Part shown: piece by piece, positions 17,598 to 26,345 of the stretch
How the letters are laid out: each line of letters begins with the position of its first letter
Numbering within the stretch: position 1 is the stretch's first letter
The notes under the pieces: generated by a model
Told to the model about the DNA's origin: nothing
Database searches by the model: none
What the model saw: the letters and a program-made list of their open reading frames with translations, nothing else
Position numbers and translations under genes: made by a program
Assembly (NCBI RefSeq): GCF_011046555.1
Contig: NZ_CP049246.1
Span: forward strand, 124,001-188,000
Reading direction: 5' to 3'
Origin: Sphingobacterium lactis
GTDB lineage: Bacteria; Bacteroidota; Bacteroidia; Sphingobacteriales; Sphingobacteriaceae
Length of the DNA: 64,000 bases

Positions 17598-19964
17598 ATG
17601 ATACAGAATTTTATTAAATCGGCATTCAGAAATCTTTGGAAGACCAAGGGTTACAGCTTCTTAAATATATTTGGCTTGGCGTTGGGGATTGCTGTTACGG
17701 GATTGATCTTTCTGTGGGTCGAGGATGAGCTCACGTATAACGATTATTTTGCCAACAAGCAAGACATCTATATAACGAAATCCAAACAGACCTACGATGG
17801 AAACACTTTCGTTTTCGATGCTACACCTGTTCCGTTGGCAGAGGCGGCACAAGCTGAAATTCCCGGTATCCTGCATATTGCACGCGTGGATTGGGGAAAT
17901 AGCCCCTTATTTTCTCGAGAGGACAAGAAAATCTACCTTCAGGGCAATTTTGCCGATCCAGCGATCTTAAAGATCCTGCAACCTAAATTCCTGGAAGGAA
18001 ATGAAGCTACTGCCATGGATCAGAACGACAAGATAGTCTTAACAGCATCTGCGGCGAAAAAATTTTTCAATGGAGAATCAGCGGTGGGAAAAACCCTGAA
18101 AGTAGACAATTCAGATCTATTAACCGTTTCTGCCGTAATTGAGGATTTTCCAAAAAACAGTAGCTTTAGTTTCGATTGGTTGGTCAACATGAAAAAGGTT
18201 GTCGACAGCTATGGTGAACCAAATTGGGGCAGCAACAGCTTGCAAACCTTTGTCCAATTGGCTCCGCAGGCAGACTTAGAGCAGGTCAATGCGCAATTAA
18301 AATTGTTCGTAGAAAACAAAAAAAACAGTGATCGCCCCAACTCGGAAAACTTCCTCTATCCAATGGAGCGCTGGAATATGTACAATGTATTTAAGGATGG
18401 AATTGAACAAGAAGGGAAGATTAAGAACGTACGCTTGTTTATATCAATTGCCTGGCTGGTCCTACTGATCGCATGTATTAATTTCATGAACCTTTCTACC
18501 GCTCGATCCGAAAAACGTGCGAAAGAAGTTAGCATGCGTAAAATTGTAGGTGCAAAGAAGAACTCGCTGGTCGCTCAATTTTTGGGGGAATCCATAGTCT
18601 TTACAGGAATTGCTGCGGCAATAGCTGTCGGTATGATTAAATTGTGCCTGCCAGCCTTCAATAATATGGTCAGCAAAGAACTATCCATAGGAATGGACAA
18701 CCCGCTCCATTTCGTTTTCTTGATCGCCATCATTCTGGTATGTGGTTTGGTTTCCGGAAGCTATCCCGCATTTTTTCTATCTTCTTTTGACCCGCTACTT
18801 ACCTTAAAAGGTGGAAAAAGGAAGGCCGGAAGCAGTGGATTAATTAGAAAAGGATTGGTGGTAACACAGTTCACGGCAGCTATTATCTTAATGATATGTA
18901 CCGCCATAATTTATTTACAGATTCAACATACAAAGAATAGGGATTTGGGGTTCGATCGCAGTCAAGTGATCACGACGGACCTACTCGGTGATATGCCCGA
19001 CCATATAAAAGTTATTAAACAAGAACTTATCAATACAGGGAATATCGAATCCGTGGGGATCAGTGAACGAAGTGTGTTAAACGTAGGTTCGAATACAGCG
19101 GGCTTTACCTGGGATGGAAAGGATCCAAAATCTTCTCCTTTAATCGGCTATACCTTCGCAGATGAGGATTTCGTTCCTGCCCTGAGCATGAAGATCATTG
19201 ACGGTCGGAATTTCCGCAAAGATCTACTCGGAGACAGTTCATCCGTGCTGGTCAATGAGACGTTGGCTAAACTCATGCAACCAGACGGGAAGGTGGCTGG
19301 AAAAACAATTGGTTTTGCAGAGCAGCCCTTAACCATTGCGGGCGTACTGAAAGATTATGTACACAATGATATCTACGGAAAAGCTGAACCTCTTCTGCTT
19401 TCGCCGATTTCCTTGGAAAATCGAAAAGGACTCTTAAACATCAAGACCAAGGCAGGTGCCGATTATCAGGTAGTGGCCAAACAGATTGAGTCGATATTGA
19501 AAAAATACAATCCCGATTTTCCAACGACCATCAAATTCTTGGATGACACGTTTAACAATTATTTCTTTTCGGAATTGATGCTCCAAAAGTTGGCCAGTCT
19601 ATTTGCCATCCTTGCGATTATCATCTCCTGCTTGGGCCTATTGGGGTTAGCTGCATTTGCAGCCGAGCAACGGGCTCGCGAAGTCAGCATTCGGAAAGTG
19701 CTAGGCGCATCAGTGTCCCGATTGGTAAAGATGCTCAATAAGGAGTTTATCATTTTAGTGGGCTTATCCTGTCTAATAGCTTTTCCTGTAGCCTACTGGT
19801 TTATGAACGATTGGCTGAATGGCTATAATTATCACATGGAAATGCCTTGGATGATCTTTATTTTTGTTGCTTTGGCGGCTTTGGCTATCGCATTAATAAC
19901 CATCAGCACCCAAGCACTCCGTGCCGCAACCAGCAATCCTACAAAAACTTTGAGAAACCAATAA
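17598..19964 (+). CDS. Twin-FtsX ABC transporter permease P1 (MacB_PCD/FtsX)
   Basis: Inner-membrane permease of a type VII (MacB-like) ABC system, 788 residues from the ATG at 17598; an upstream ATG at 17520 would add 26 residues without hydrophobic or family character. Two tandem modules, each with one helix, a large periplasmic domain and three more helices. Hallmarks are NIFGLALGIAV near the N terminus, the EKRAKEVSMRKIVGAKK box of module 1 and the EQRAREVSIRKVLGAS box of module 2. It ends SNPTKTLRNQ, whereas the other five end in a (A/V)NPV...L(R/K)DE motif. A small CCGCTGC/GCAGCGG hairpin at 17528-17561 lies between hlyD and this gene. Confidence 0.9.
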   Translation: MIQNFIKSAFRNLWKTKGYSFLNIFGLALGIAVTGLIFLWVEDELTYNDYFANKQDIYITKSKQTYDGNTFVFDATPVPLAEAAQAEIPGILHIARVDWGNSPLFSREDKKIYLQGNFADPAILKILQPKFLEGNEATAMDQNDKIVLTASAAKKFFNGESAVGKTLKVDNSDLLTVSAVIEDFPKNSSFSFDWLVNMKKVVDSYGEPNWGSNSLQTFVQLAPQADLEQVNAQLKLFVENKKNSDRPNSENFLYPMERWNMYNVFKDGIEQEGKIKNVRLFISIAWLVLLIACINFMNLSTARSEKRAKEVSMRKIVGAKKNSLVAQFLGESIVFTGIAAAIAVGMIKLCLPAFNNMVSKELSIGMDNPLHFVFLIAIILVCGLVSGSYPAFFLSSFDPLLTLKGGKRKAGSSGLIRKGLVVTQFTAAIILMICTAIIYLQIQHTKNRDLGFDRSQVITTDLLGDMPDHIKVIKQELINTGNIESVGISERSVLNVGSNTAGFTWDGKDPKSSPLIGYTFADEDFVPALSMKIIDGRNFRKDLLGDSSSVLVNETLAKLMQPDGKVAGKTIGFAEQPLTIAGVLKDYVHNDIYGKAEPLLLSPISLENRKGLLNIKTKAGADYQVVAKQIESILKKYNPDFPTTIKFLDDTFNNYFFSELMLQKLASLFAILAIIISCLGLLGLAAFAAEQRAREVSIRKVLGASVSRLVKMLNKEFIILVGLSCLIAFPVAYWFMNDWLNGYNYHMEMPWMIFIFVALAALAIALITISTQALRAATSNPTKTLRNQ

Positions 19965-20003
19965 TCTAACTATATCTACATACACTTTAAACAAAGAAAC
20001 ACC

Positions 20004-20687
20004 ATGATAAAAATCACCAATCTTCAAAAGTTCTACCGTACGGAGGAAGTGGAGACCATAGCGTTGAACAATGTAAATATCCATGTCAAGGAGGGCGAGT
20101 TTGTTGCCGTGATGGGGCCTTCCGGTTGTGGGAAGTCAACCTTGCTGAACATCATCGGTTTGCTGGATGACCTCGATGAAGGGAGTTACCTATTCAATTC
20201 GATCGAAGTTGCGGATTTTAAGGAAAATAAGCGTTCCGATCTGCGGAAACATAACATCGGGTTTGTGTTTCAGAGCTTCAACCTGATCGATGAATTGACC
20301 GTTTATGAGAACGTGGAACTTCCATTGGTATATACCAATGTCCCTGCTGCCGAGCGGAAGCGCCGTGTGGAAGAAGTGTTGGAAAAGGTGCAGATCATGC
20401 ACCGCCGGAATCACTTTCCGCAGCAATTATCCGGGGGACAGCAACAGCGTGTCGCCGTAGCCCGGGCCGTGGTGAACAACCCGAAGCTGATCCTTGCCGA
20501 TGAGCCCACAGGTAACTTGGACTCCAGCAACGGTAATGAGGTCATGCAATTGCTTACGGAACTGAATGAAGCCGGTACAACAATCGTCATGGTGACACAC
20601 TCCGAACATGATGCCAAATTCTCCGATAGGGTCATCCGCATGCTGGACGGACAGGTGATCCTAGAAACTGCAAATGCAGTTTCGTAG
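20004..20687 (+). CDS. ABC transporter ATPase (MacB/LolD-type) 1
   Basis: Nucleotide-binding subunit for a MacB-like permease, 227 residues. All motifs are canonical: Walker A GPSGCGKST (39-47), Q-loop FVFQSFN, signature LSGGQQQRVAVARA, Walker B LILADEPT, D-loop GNLDS and switch His in VTHSEHD. It is last in the hlyD-P1-ATPase operon and the natural partner of P1; it may also energise the orphan permeases downstream. Confidence 0.95.
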   Translation: MIKITNLQKFYRTEEVETIALNNVNIHVKEGEFVAVMGPSGCGKSTLLNIIGLLDDLDEGSYLFNSIEVADFKENKRSDLRKHNIGFVFQSFNLIDELTVYENVELPLVYTNVPAAERKRRVEEVLEKVQIMHRRNHFPQQLSGGQQQRVAVARAVVNNPKLILADEPTGNLDSSNGNEVMQLLTELNEAGTTIVMVTHSEHDAKFSDRVIRMLDGQVILETANAVS

Positions 20688-20751
20688 GGTGTGAGATAGC
20701 GAATTGAGATTTGAAATAAAAAACGAAAAGTTAAAAATCACATATAAACAC

Positions 20752-20779
20752 TAGGTCAAGCTTGGCTTGACCTATTTTG
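20752..20779 (+). terminator. Terminator of the hlyD-P1-ATPase operon
   Basis: TAGGTCAAGC/GCTTGACCTA, a 10-bp stem with a 3-nt loop, followed by TTTTG. It lies 64 bp after the ATPase stop. The 20688-21380 spacer also holds a TGAGAT-type remnant (20692-20712), the HigA pseudogene and the P2 promoter region. Confidence 0.65.
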
Positions 20780-20796
20780 CTATAAAAGCTTTCTAG

Positions 20797-21067
20797 CTAT
20801 TCATATTGTTGAATAAGGACTTCAGAAGATATATGCAGTTTCTCAGCAATTTTGTGAATAATTTAGTTGATCCATTCTGAATTTAATTGCCTCAATGGGA
20901 TCTGGTAATTCGATGGGACAATTCGTTTCTTCATATTTTTCGATCAATATCCCTAATATTTCCAATTCATTTCCTTATGCAGTATTCTGTTCCGTATCGA
21001 AAATAATTTCTAACCTTTTTAAGGCTTGATTATAATCTTCAATTGTTTTGATTGGCTTTAATTCCAT
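20797..21067 (-). pseudogene. Degenerate HigA-type (HTH-XRE) antitoxin
   Basis: On the minus strand from the ATG at 21067 the frame reads MELKPIKTIEDYNQALKRLE, then meets a stop at 20975-20977 (codon 31). It resumes in frame as GNELEILGILIEKYEETNCP and IELPDPIEAIKFRMDQL, which are HigA-family hallmarks. A shift then joins directly to KIAEKLHISSEVLIQQYE and a stop at 20797-20799. The HTH core between those two blocks is missing. No intact HigB toxin gene is visible upstream (21068-21200). Confidence 0.7.
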
Positions 21068-21239
21068 TGGACTAAATTGTAGTTTTCCAAAAAATTTCGC
21101 AGTATTTTTTTAGAAATAATCCTCAAAATTAATTTTTATTCAATTTACAAAATAATTCCGAGGAAATCCATCCATGTGAAACGGAAGTTCTGTTTAAAAT
21201 CCTCATCGACCGGTTTTTTATAATTGACCCGGAAATCAC

Positions 21240-21277
21240 TGTTCGGTAGTGAACAAAAAACCGTCCGATATCGAACA
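21240..21277 (+). promoter_or_regulatory. Paired activator dyads upstream of permease P2
   Basis: TGTTCGGTAGTGAACA (21240-21255) and CGTCCGATATCGAACA (21262-21277), 22 bp apart; the second ends 52 bp before the -24 element. Confidence 0.75.
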
Positions 21278-21329
21278 ACTTAACAACCAACACACAAACA
21301 ACAAGTTGTAAATAAGCAACTTACAATAC

Positions 21330-21345
21330 TGGCAAATGGATTGAC
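21330..21345 (+). promoter_or_regulatory. Sigma-54-like promoter of P2-P3
   Basis: TGGCAA-ATGGA-TTGAC, correct 5-bp spacer and GG-to-G distance. The start would lie near 21355, about 26 nt ahead of the P2 ATG. Confidence 0.65.
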
Positions 21346-21380
21346 TTAAAAACAGTCATTGATCGTAATAAATTATTATC

Positions 21381-23783
21381 ATGAAAAGAATGAACCTTTT
21401 ATTCCGTAGACTTTGGCAAAACAGGTTGTTTACATTTCTAAATATTGTTGGCCTAGCCATAGGAATCAGCGCCTGTTGGATTGTATTTCGAATTGTCAAT
21501 TTTGAATATAGCTTTGACAAGGACCACCCAGATCAAGAAAAAATCTTCAAAGTATATTCCACCATGGAAAAAGGTGAAGAATCAAATTCTTTTGATGGCG
21601 TAAATATTCCTATTGCTAATTATGTAAAAGAAAACATCGCATCAGCCGAATTGGTAGCACCAGAATATAAATATTATTATGAAAAAATAACTGTCGCCGA
21701 TGCTGATGGTAAACGGGAATTCAGCAACCAACCCGCTATAACAGGTACTTTTAAGGATTATTTTTCAATGGTCCCCTATACGTGGTTGGCAGGAAATAAA
21801 GAAACTGTTTTTAAACAACCTAACGAAATCGTATTATCTAATTCACGAGCGCGGTTCTATTTCCCGAATCTCAAACCACAAGAAGTATTGGGAAAGGTAT
21901 TACAAATTGATACCGTTAATTTTACAGTCACTGGTGTCATTCAGGATTTAGAAAAAACGAGTAGTTTCCGGGAAAAAGAATTTGTACCCGTTAAGGAGGA
22001 AGATCTTAAGAGTGACAACTGGGATATGGTGACCTCAAACCACAAGCTATATGTTAAATTGACCAATGAACAGGCAAAACAGAACTTTATTGATATTCTA
22101 ACAAAAAAATCGAATGAGGTGAATGCTGAAAACCTTGCAAAGTACAACGTAAGAAAATCATTCGGATTAGCTCCACTTCAAAGCCTGCATTTTAACAAAA
22201 TGATTCATGGAAGTGTTGATAAAAGAACATTGTATGGCATAATTGGAATTGGGTCATTTCTGTTGGTGCTTGCCAGTATTAATTATATCAATCTAACAAC
22301 AGCTCAAGTACCGTTCAGAGCGAAAGAAATTGGTATAAGAAAAACTTTGGGCGAACAACCTCGAAATGTTCTTTTCAGTTTTATAACCGAAACTTTTTTG
22401 ATCTCTTGCATTTCCCTATTATTTTCATGGCCATTGATCAAGCTTTTTGAAAAATATTTCAGCACCTATATACCGGCCGATTTAAACAATTTTTCAGATA
22501 CCCTTCCTGTCGCTATTTTCCTATTCTTCCTCATACTGTTATTGACTTTAGTTTCGAGCTTTTATCCTGCATATTTGATTAACAAGGTTCAAATTTCGGA
22601 AGTCATCAAAATGAAAAATGTTGGCAAATTGAAGTTTGGAAGCATTCCGTTGAGGAAAGCTCTTATTATTTTCCAGTTTGTCATTGCACAGATATTTGTT
22701 ATTTCAACTGTTTTAATGGGTTTCCAAATCCAGTTTATGCTAAACAAAGATTTGGGTTTTCAACACAATAGCATTGTTTCTTTAGACCTTCCCCATGCTA
22801 AAGATAAGCCAGATGATAACAGGCCAAATTTACTGAAGGAATCATTACAGAAATATAAGGAAATTGAGGGCTCAGCGTTGGGCCATTTACCTATGAGTGG
22901 CGAATATTATGGATCATCCATCAGCATGCAAACAGATACAGGAGAAGTGAGGTGTCCAATCGCGTTAAAGTATGCCGATCAGGATTATTTGGACACCTAC
23001 AATTTTAAATTGTTAGCCGGTAGAAACATGCAGTTATCGGATAGTACATCAGGTTTTATTGTCAATGAAAAATTACTGGAAGAACTTGGCATTAAAACTC
23101 CGGAAGCGGCGATTGGCCAATCCGTTATAATGAACGAAAAGCAAATAGCAATTATCGGCGTTTTACAAAATTTCAACAGTTCAACACTGCATAGTCAAAC
23201 AGACGCATTAGCCATCTTCCCAAGCAAAGATAGAGACCAACTCAAGCATATCAGTATCAAACTTTCACATAATACCGGCGAATGGAGAAAAGGATTGGAA
23301 GCATTAGAAAAGGAATGGAAAAATTTCTATCCAAATGATGAATTCGATTATACTTTTTTTGACGACAATATGAAAGAGCTTTATGAGAGCGATTATCGAT
23401 TTTCAAGCATCATCAATCTTTCCTCAGGAATTACTGTTCTCCTAAGCTGTTTAGGACTAATTGGTTTGGTGACCATTAGCATTAGTCAACGGACCAAAGA
23501 AATCGGGATACGGAAAGTATTGGGAAGTTCAGTTTCGAGAATTATTCGATTGCTCTCAACAGAATACCTTGTTTTGGTTTTCATATCCATTATTATTGCC
23601 TCCCCGGTTGCGTGGTGGGCCATCAACAAATGGTTAGAAAATTTTGCTTACAAAATGGAGTTGACCTGGTGGATGTTTAGCATTCCAGCAATTGCCACCC
23701 TCATTATAGCTTTTTTAACTATGTTCTATCATTCATTCAAAGCGGCGATAGCCAATCCGGTTGATTGCCTACGTGACGAATAA
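21381..23783 (+). CDS. Twin-FtsX ABC transporter permease P2
   Basis: 800 residues with the same two-module layout as P1. Module 1 box is RAKEIGIRKTLGEQP and module 2 box QRTKEIGIRKVLGSSVS, ending ANPVDCLRDE. It shares the FSMVPYTWLAGN and IGIRKTLG features with P4, so the two form a subgroup. Its DNA is visibly more AT-rich than P3-P6, hinting at separate acquisition or relaxed codon use. No ATPase is adjacent. P3 starts 30 bp downstream. Confidence 0.9.
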   Translation: MKRMNLLFRRLWQNRLFTFLNIVGLAIGISACWIVFRIVNFEYSFDKDHPDQEKIFKVYSTMEKGEESNSFDGVNIPIANYVKENIASAELVAPEYKYYYEKITVADADGKREFSNQPAITGTFKDYFSMVPYTWLAGNKETVFKQPNEIVLSNSRARFYFPNLKPQEVLGKVLQIDTVNFTVTGVIQDLEKTSSFREKEFVPVKEEDLKSDNWDMVTSNHKLYVKLTNEQAKQNFIDILTKKSNEVNAENLAKYNVRKSFGLAPLQSLHFNKMIHGSVDKRTLYGIIGIGSFLLVLASINYINLTTAQVPFRAKEIGIRKTLGEQPRNVLFSFITETFLISCISLLFSWPLIKLFEKYFSTYIPADLNNFSDTLPVAIFLFFLILLLTLVSSFYPAYLINKVQISEVIKMKNVGKLKFGSIPLRKALIIFQFVIAQIFVISTVLMGFQIQFMLNKDLGFQHNSIVSLDLPHAKDKPDDNRPNLLKESLQKYKEIEGSALGHLPMSGEYYGSSISMQTDTGEVRCPIALKYADQDYLDTYNFKLLAGRNMQLSDSTSGFIVNEKLLEELGIKTPEAAIGQSVIMNEKQIAIIGVLQNFNSSTLHSQTDALAIFPSKDRDQLKHISIKLSHNTGEWRKGLEALEKEWKNFYPNDEFDYTFFDDNMKELYESDYRFSSIINLSSGITVLLSCLGLIGLVTISISQRTKEIGIRKVLGSSVSRIIRLLSTEYLVLVFISIIIASPVAWWAINKWLENFAYKMELTWWMFSIPAIATLIIAFLTMFYHSFKAAIANPVDCLRDE

Positions 23784-23813
23784 ATTCTTATCACAATTTA
23801 AAAACTTCGCATT

Positions 23814-26213
23814 ATGCTGACCAATTATATCAAAATAGCTTTTAGGAACCTGAAGAAGAACAAATTCTTCAGCCTACTTAATATCCTCGGCCTATCCATC
23901 GGCTTAGCGATATCGCTCCTGCTACTGGCATATACCAAGTATGAGATGAGCTATGATAGCATGTTCCCCAATCAAGCGGACATCTATCGCATGTACATGA
24001 AAATGACTCCGACTTATAACTCGGAAAATTGGGTCAACCTCCCCAATGTCGTAGGACCACAGGTTAAGGAGAATGTTCCGGGTGTTTTGAAGTTCACCCG
24101 AATGGTAAAACATGATTTCGGCGCAAAAGCATCCCTAAAGATTGGCAATGAAACGATTATGGAGGATCGGTTGTTCCTTACAGACTCTTCCTTTTTCAGT
24201 ATGTTCCATGTGGAATTCGTAGAGGGTAATCCGAATACTGTATTTAAGGAAAAGAATAGTGTCGTTATTTCGGAATCGCGGAAGAAGAAATTCTTCCCCA
24301 ATGGCAATGCCATCAATCAGTTGATTGCCATTAATCAGAAGGACACACTTCGAGTAACGGGTGTATATAAGGATTTTGCGAGCAACAGCACGCTGGATGC
24401 TGAGATGATCTACAACATCATGGACAATTGGATGGGCAAAAACCTATCCTGGGGGAATGCCAGTTTTGAAACCTATGTTCAGGTAAAGGCAGGTGCTGAT
24501 ATGGCGCAGATGGAGAAAAATGCAACAGCGCTAATCGACAAGAATATCCCAAAGGATGAGCAGTATTATACCAACTTCTATTTCCAGCCTCTTTCTCAAG
24601 TTCATCTTTATTCGAGCGATTTTCGGAGTGGTTACACGTCGAGGGTGGGCAATATAAAAACCATCCATACCTTGCTTGGCCTTTCCGCGCTGATCCTATT
24701 GATTGCCAGCATCAATTACATGAACCTCGCAACGGCCAGAACCAGCAAAAACGCAAAAGAAGTAGGCGTCAATAAAGTTTTGGGAGCGCGTAAATCACAA
24801 ATCACCTTACGATTCTATACAGAAACGGGATTGGTTACTTTTTTATCCTTCGTGATTGGCTTTGTACTAGCCATTGTCCTGGCCCCTTTCTTTAAAAGCA
24901 TCACAGGGGCGGAATTTTCCCTTACAAACCTATTCAACCTGGAGTTTATCCTGTGGAGCATCGTACTTTGGTTGATGATTACCGTTCTTGCCGGATCGTT
25001 CCCATCGCTGTACATGTCCAGGATTAACTCCCTGATCCTAATGAATAAGTCGGTCTTAAAAAACTCGACGGTAGAGCTCGCTAAAAAAGGTTTGGTAATC
25101 TTTCAGTTCATTATTTCATCCGTACTGATTATTTCGGTGAGCGTAATGCTCTACCAAATGAATTTTGTGAAAAAGAAAAACCTTGGTTATAATCCGCAGG
25201 AGGTTATTTCCGTTCCGATTAAGTCCATCAATACCATGGAAAAATTGCAGAGCATCATGGGCCTGGTCAACCAACTTCCAGGTACGTTGGCCTCTACGCC
25301 CGTACAATCCATGCCCGGTGATAATGAAAGCGGTAAAACCACCTACCGGGAAATTGGTGATAAAACCGGTTTATCCACCACGACTTCCAGCACCTTTGGC
25401 CCCATAACGAAAACCTTGGGCCTAACGTTGCTGGCAGGACAGGATCTTCCTGCCAATCTCAGCAAAACAGATACCAACACCTATGTACTGATCAATGAAG
25501 TGGTCCTAAAATTCCTGGGCTATACTGAGCCTCAGGAGGCGATAGGAAAAAAGATCCTAACGGAAATGAATAAGCAATCAATTATCCGTGGGGTCGTTCA
25601 GAATTTTAATTTCCAGAGCTTGAAAGAATCGATTGGCGGCTATTCCTATTACACCATGAATGGGCCTTCTGAAAGTGTTCGGGAGCTATTGATCCGATTT
25701 AACACAAACGACCTTCCCGGATATCTCCAGAAATTGGAAGCGCTTTTCAAACGGGAATTGCCCGATGCGGCCTATGACTTTACCTTTGTGGACTCCCATG
25801 TACAGAGTCTCTATAGCAGTGAAAACCGCAGCAGCCAGATCATCATGATCTTTTCCTTCCTAACGATATTTATTGCATGCTTGGGACTGATTGGCCTCGC
25901 AGGCTTCACCACTGAACAACGGAGCAAAGAAATCGGGGTACGAAAGGTTTTGGGCGCCAATGTATTTAATATTACGGGCCTATTGTCCGGAAGTTTCCTC
26001 AAACTGGTCTGTATTGCCTTCCTGATTGCAGCGCCGATAGCGTGGTATATCATGAATGCTTGGCTTGCCGGATTTACGTACAGGGTCCAAATTCCATGGT
26101 GGTCATTTGCCTTGGCAGCTGCGATCTCCATCCTGATTACGGCGCTGGCAGTAGGTTATCAGACCGTCAAAGCGGCACTGGCAAATCCGGTTAATAGCTT
26201 GCGGGATGAATAA
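23814..26213 (+). CDS. Twin-FtsX ABC transporter permease P3
   Basis: 799 residues. N-terminal helix NILGLSIGLAISLLL, module 1 box NAKEVGVNKVLGARK (Asn replaces the usual Arg before KVLG), module 2 box EQRSKEIGVRKVLGAN, end ANPVNSLRDE. It follows P2 by 30 bp and should be co-transcribed from the sigma-54-like promoter at 21330. Confidence 0.9.
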   Translation: MLTNYIKIAFRNLKKNKFFSLLNILGLSIGLAISLLLLAYTKYEMSYDSMFPNQADIYRMYMKMTPTYNSENWVNLPNVVGPQVKENVPGVLKFTRMVKHDFGAKASLKIGNETIMEDRLFLTDSSFFSMFHVEFVEGNPNTVFKEKNSVVISESRKKKFFPNGNAINQLIAINQKDTLRVTGVYKDFASNSTLDAEMIYNIMDNWMGKNLSWGNASFETYVQVKAGADMAQMEKNATALIDKNIPKDEQYYTNFYFQPLSQVHLYSSDFRSGYTSRVGNIKTIHTLLGLSALILLIASINYMNLATARTSKNAKEVGVNKVLGARKSQITLRFYTETGLVTFLSFVIGFVLAIVLAPFFKSITGAEFSLTNLFNLEFILWSIVLWLMITVLAGSFPSLYMSRINSLILMNKSVLKNSTVELAKKGLVIFQFIISSVLIISVSVMLYQMNFVKKKNLGYNPQEVISVPIKSINTMEKLQSIMGLVNQLPGTLASTPVQSMPGDNESGKTTYREIGDKTGLSTTTSSTFGPITKTLGLTLLAGQDLPANLSKTDTNTYVLINEVVLKFLGYTEPQEAIGKKILTEMNKQSIIRGVVQNFNFQSLKESIGGYSYYTMNGPSESVRELLIRFNTNDLPGYLQKLEALFKRELPDAAYDFTFVDSHVQSLYSSENRSSQIIMIFSFLTIFIACLGLIGLAGFTTEQRSKEIGVRKVLGANVFNITGLLSGSFLKLVCIAFLIAAPIAWYIMNAWLAGFTYRVQIPWWSFALAAAISILITALAVGYQTVKAALANPVNSLRDE

Positions 26214-26345
26214 TTTGGAAAAATATCCGCTTGGCGGCGGACAGAAAAGTAAATTAATATAGATAAAGAGATCGGTTTTATGCATAGTAAGTTCATTATA
26301 CTTGCGCATCCGACCTTAAAAATACAAGGCAAATAAATTAGCGCC

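Noticed and set aside
26214..26345. Sigma-54 module ahead of permease P4
   Set aside because: No dyad pair and no TGGCA-N6-TTG at the required spacing; TTGGCGGCGGACA is only a partial resemblance.
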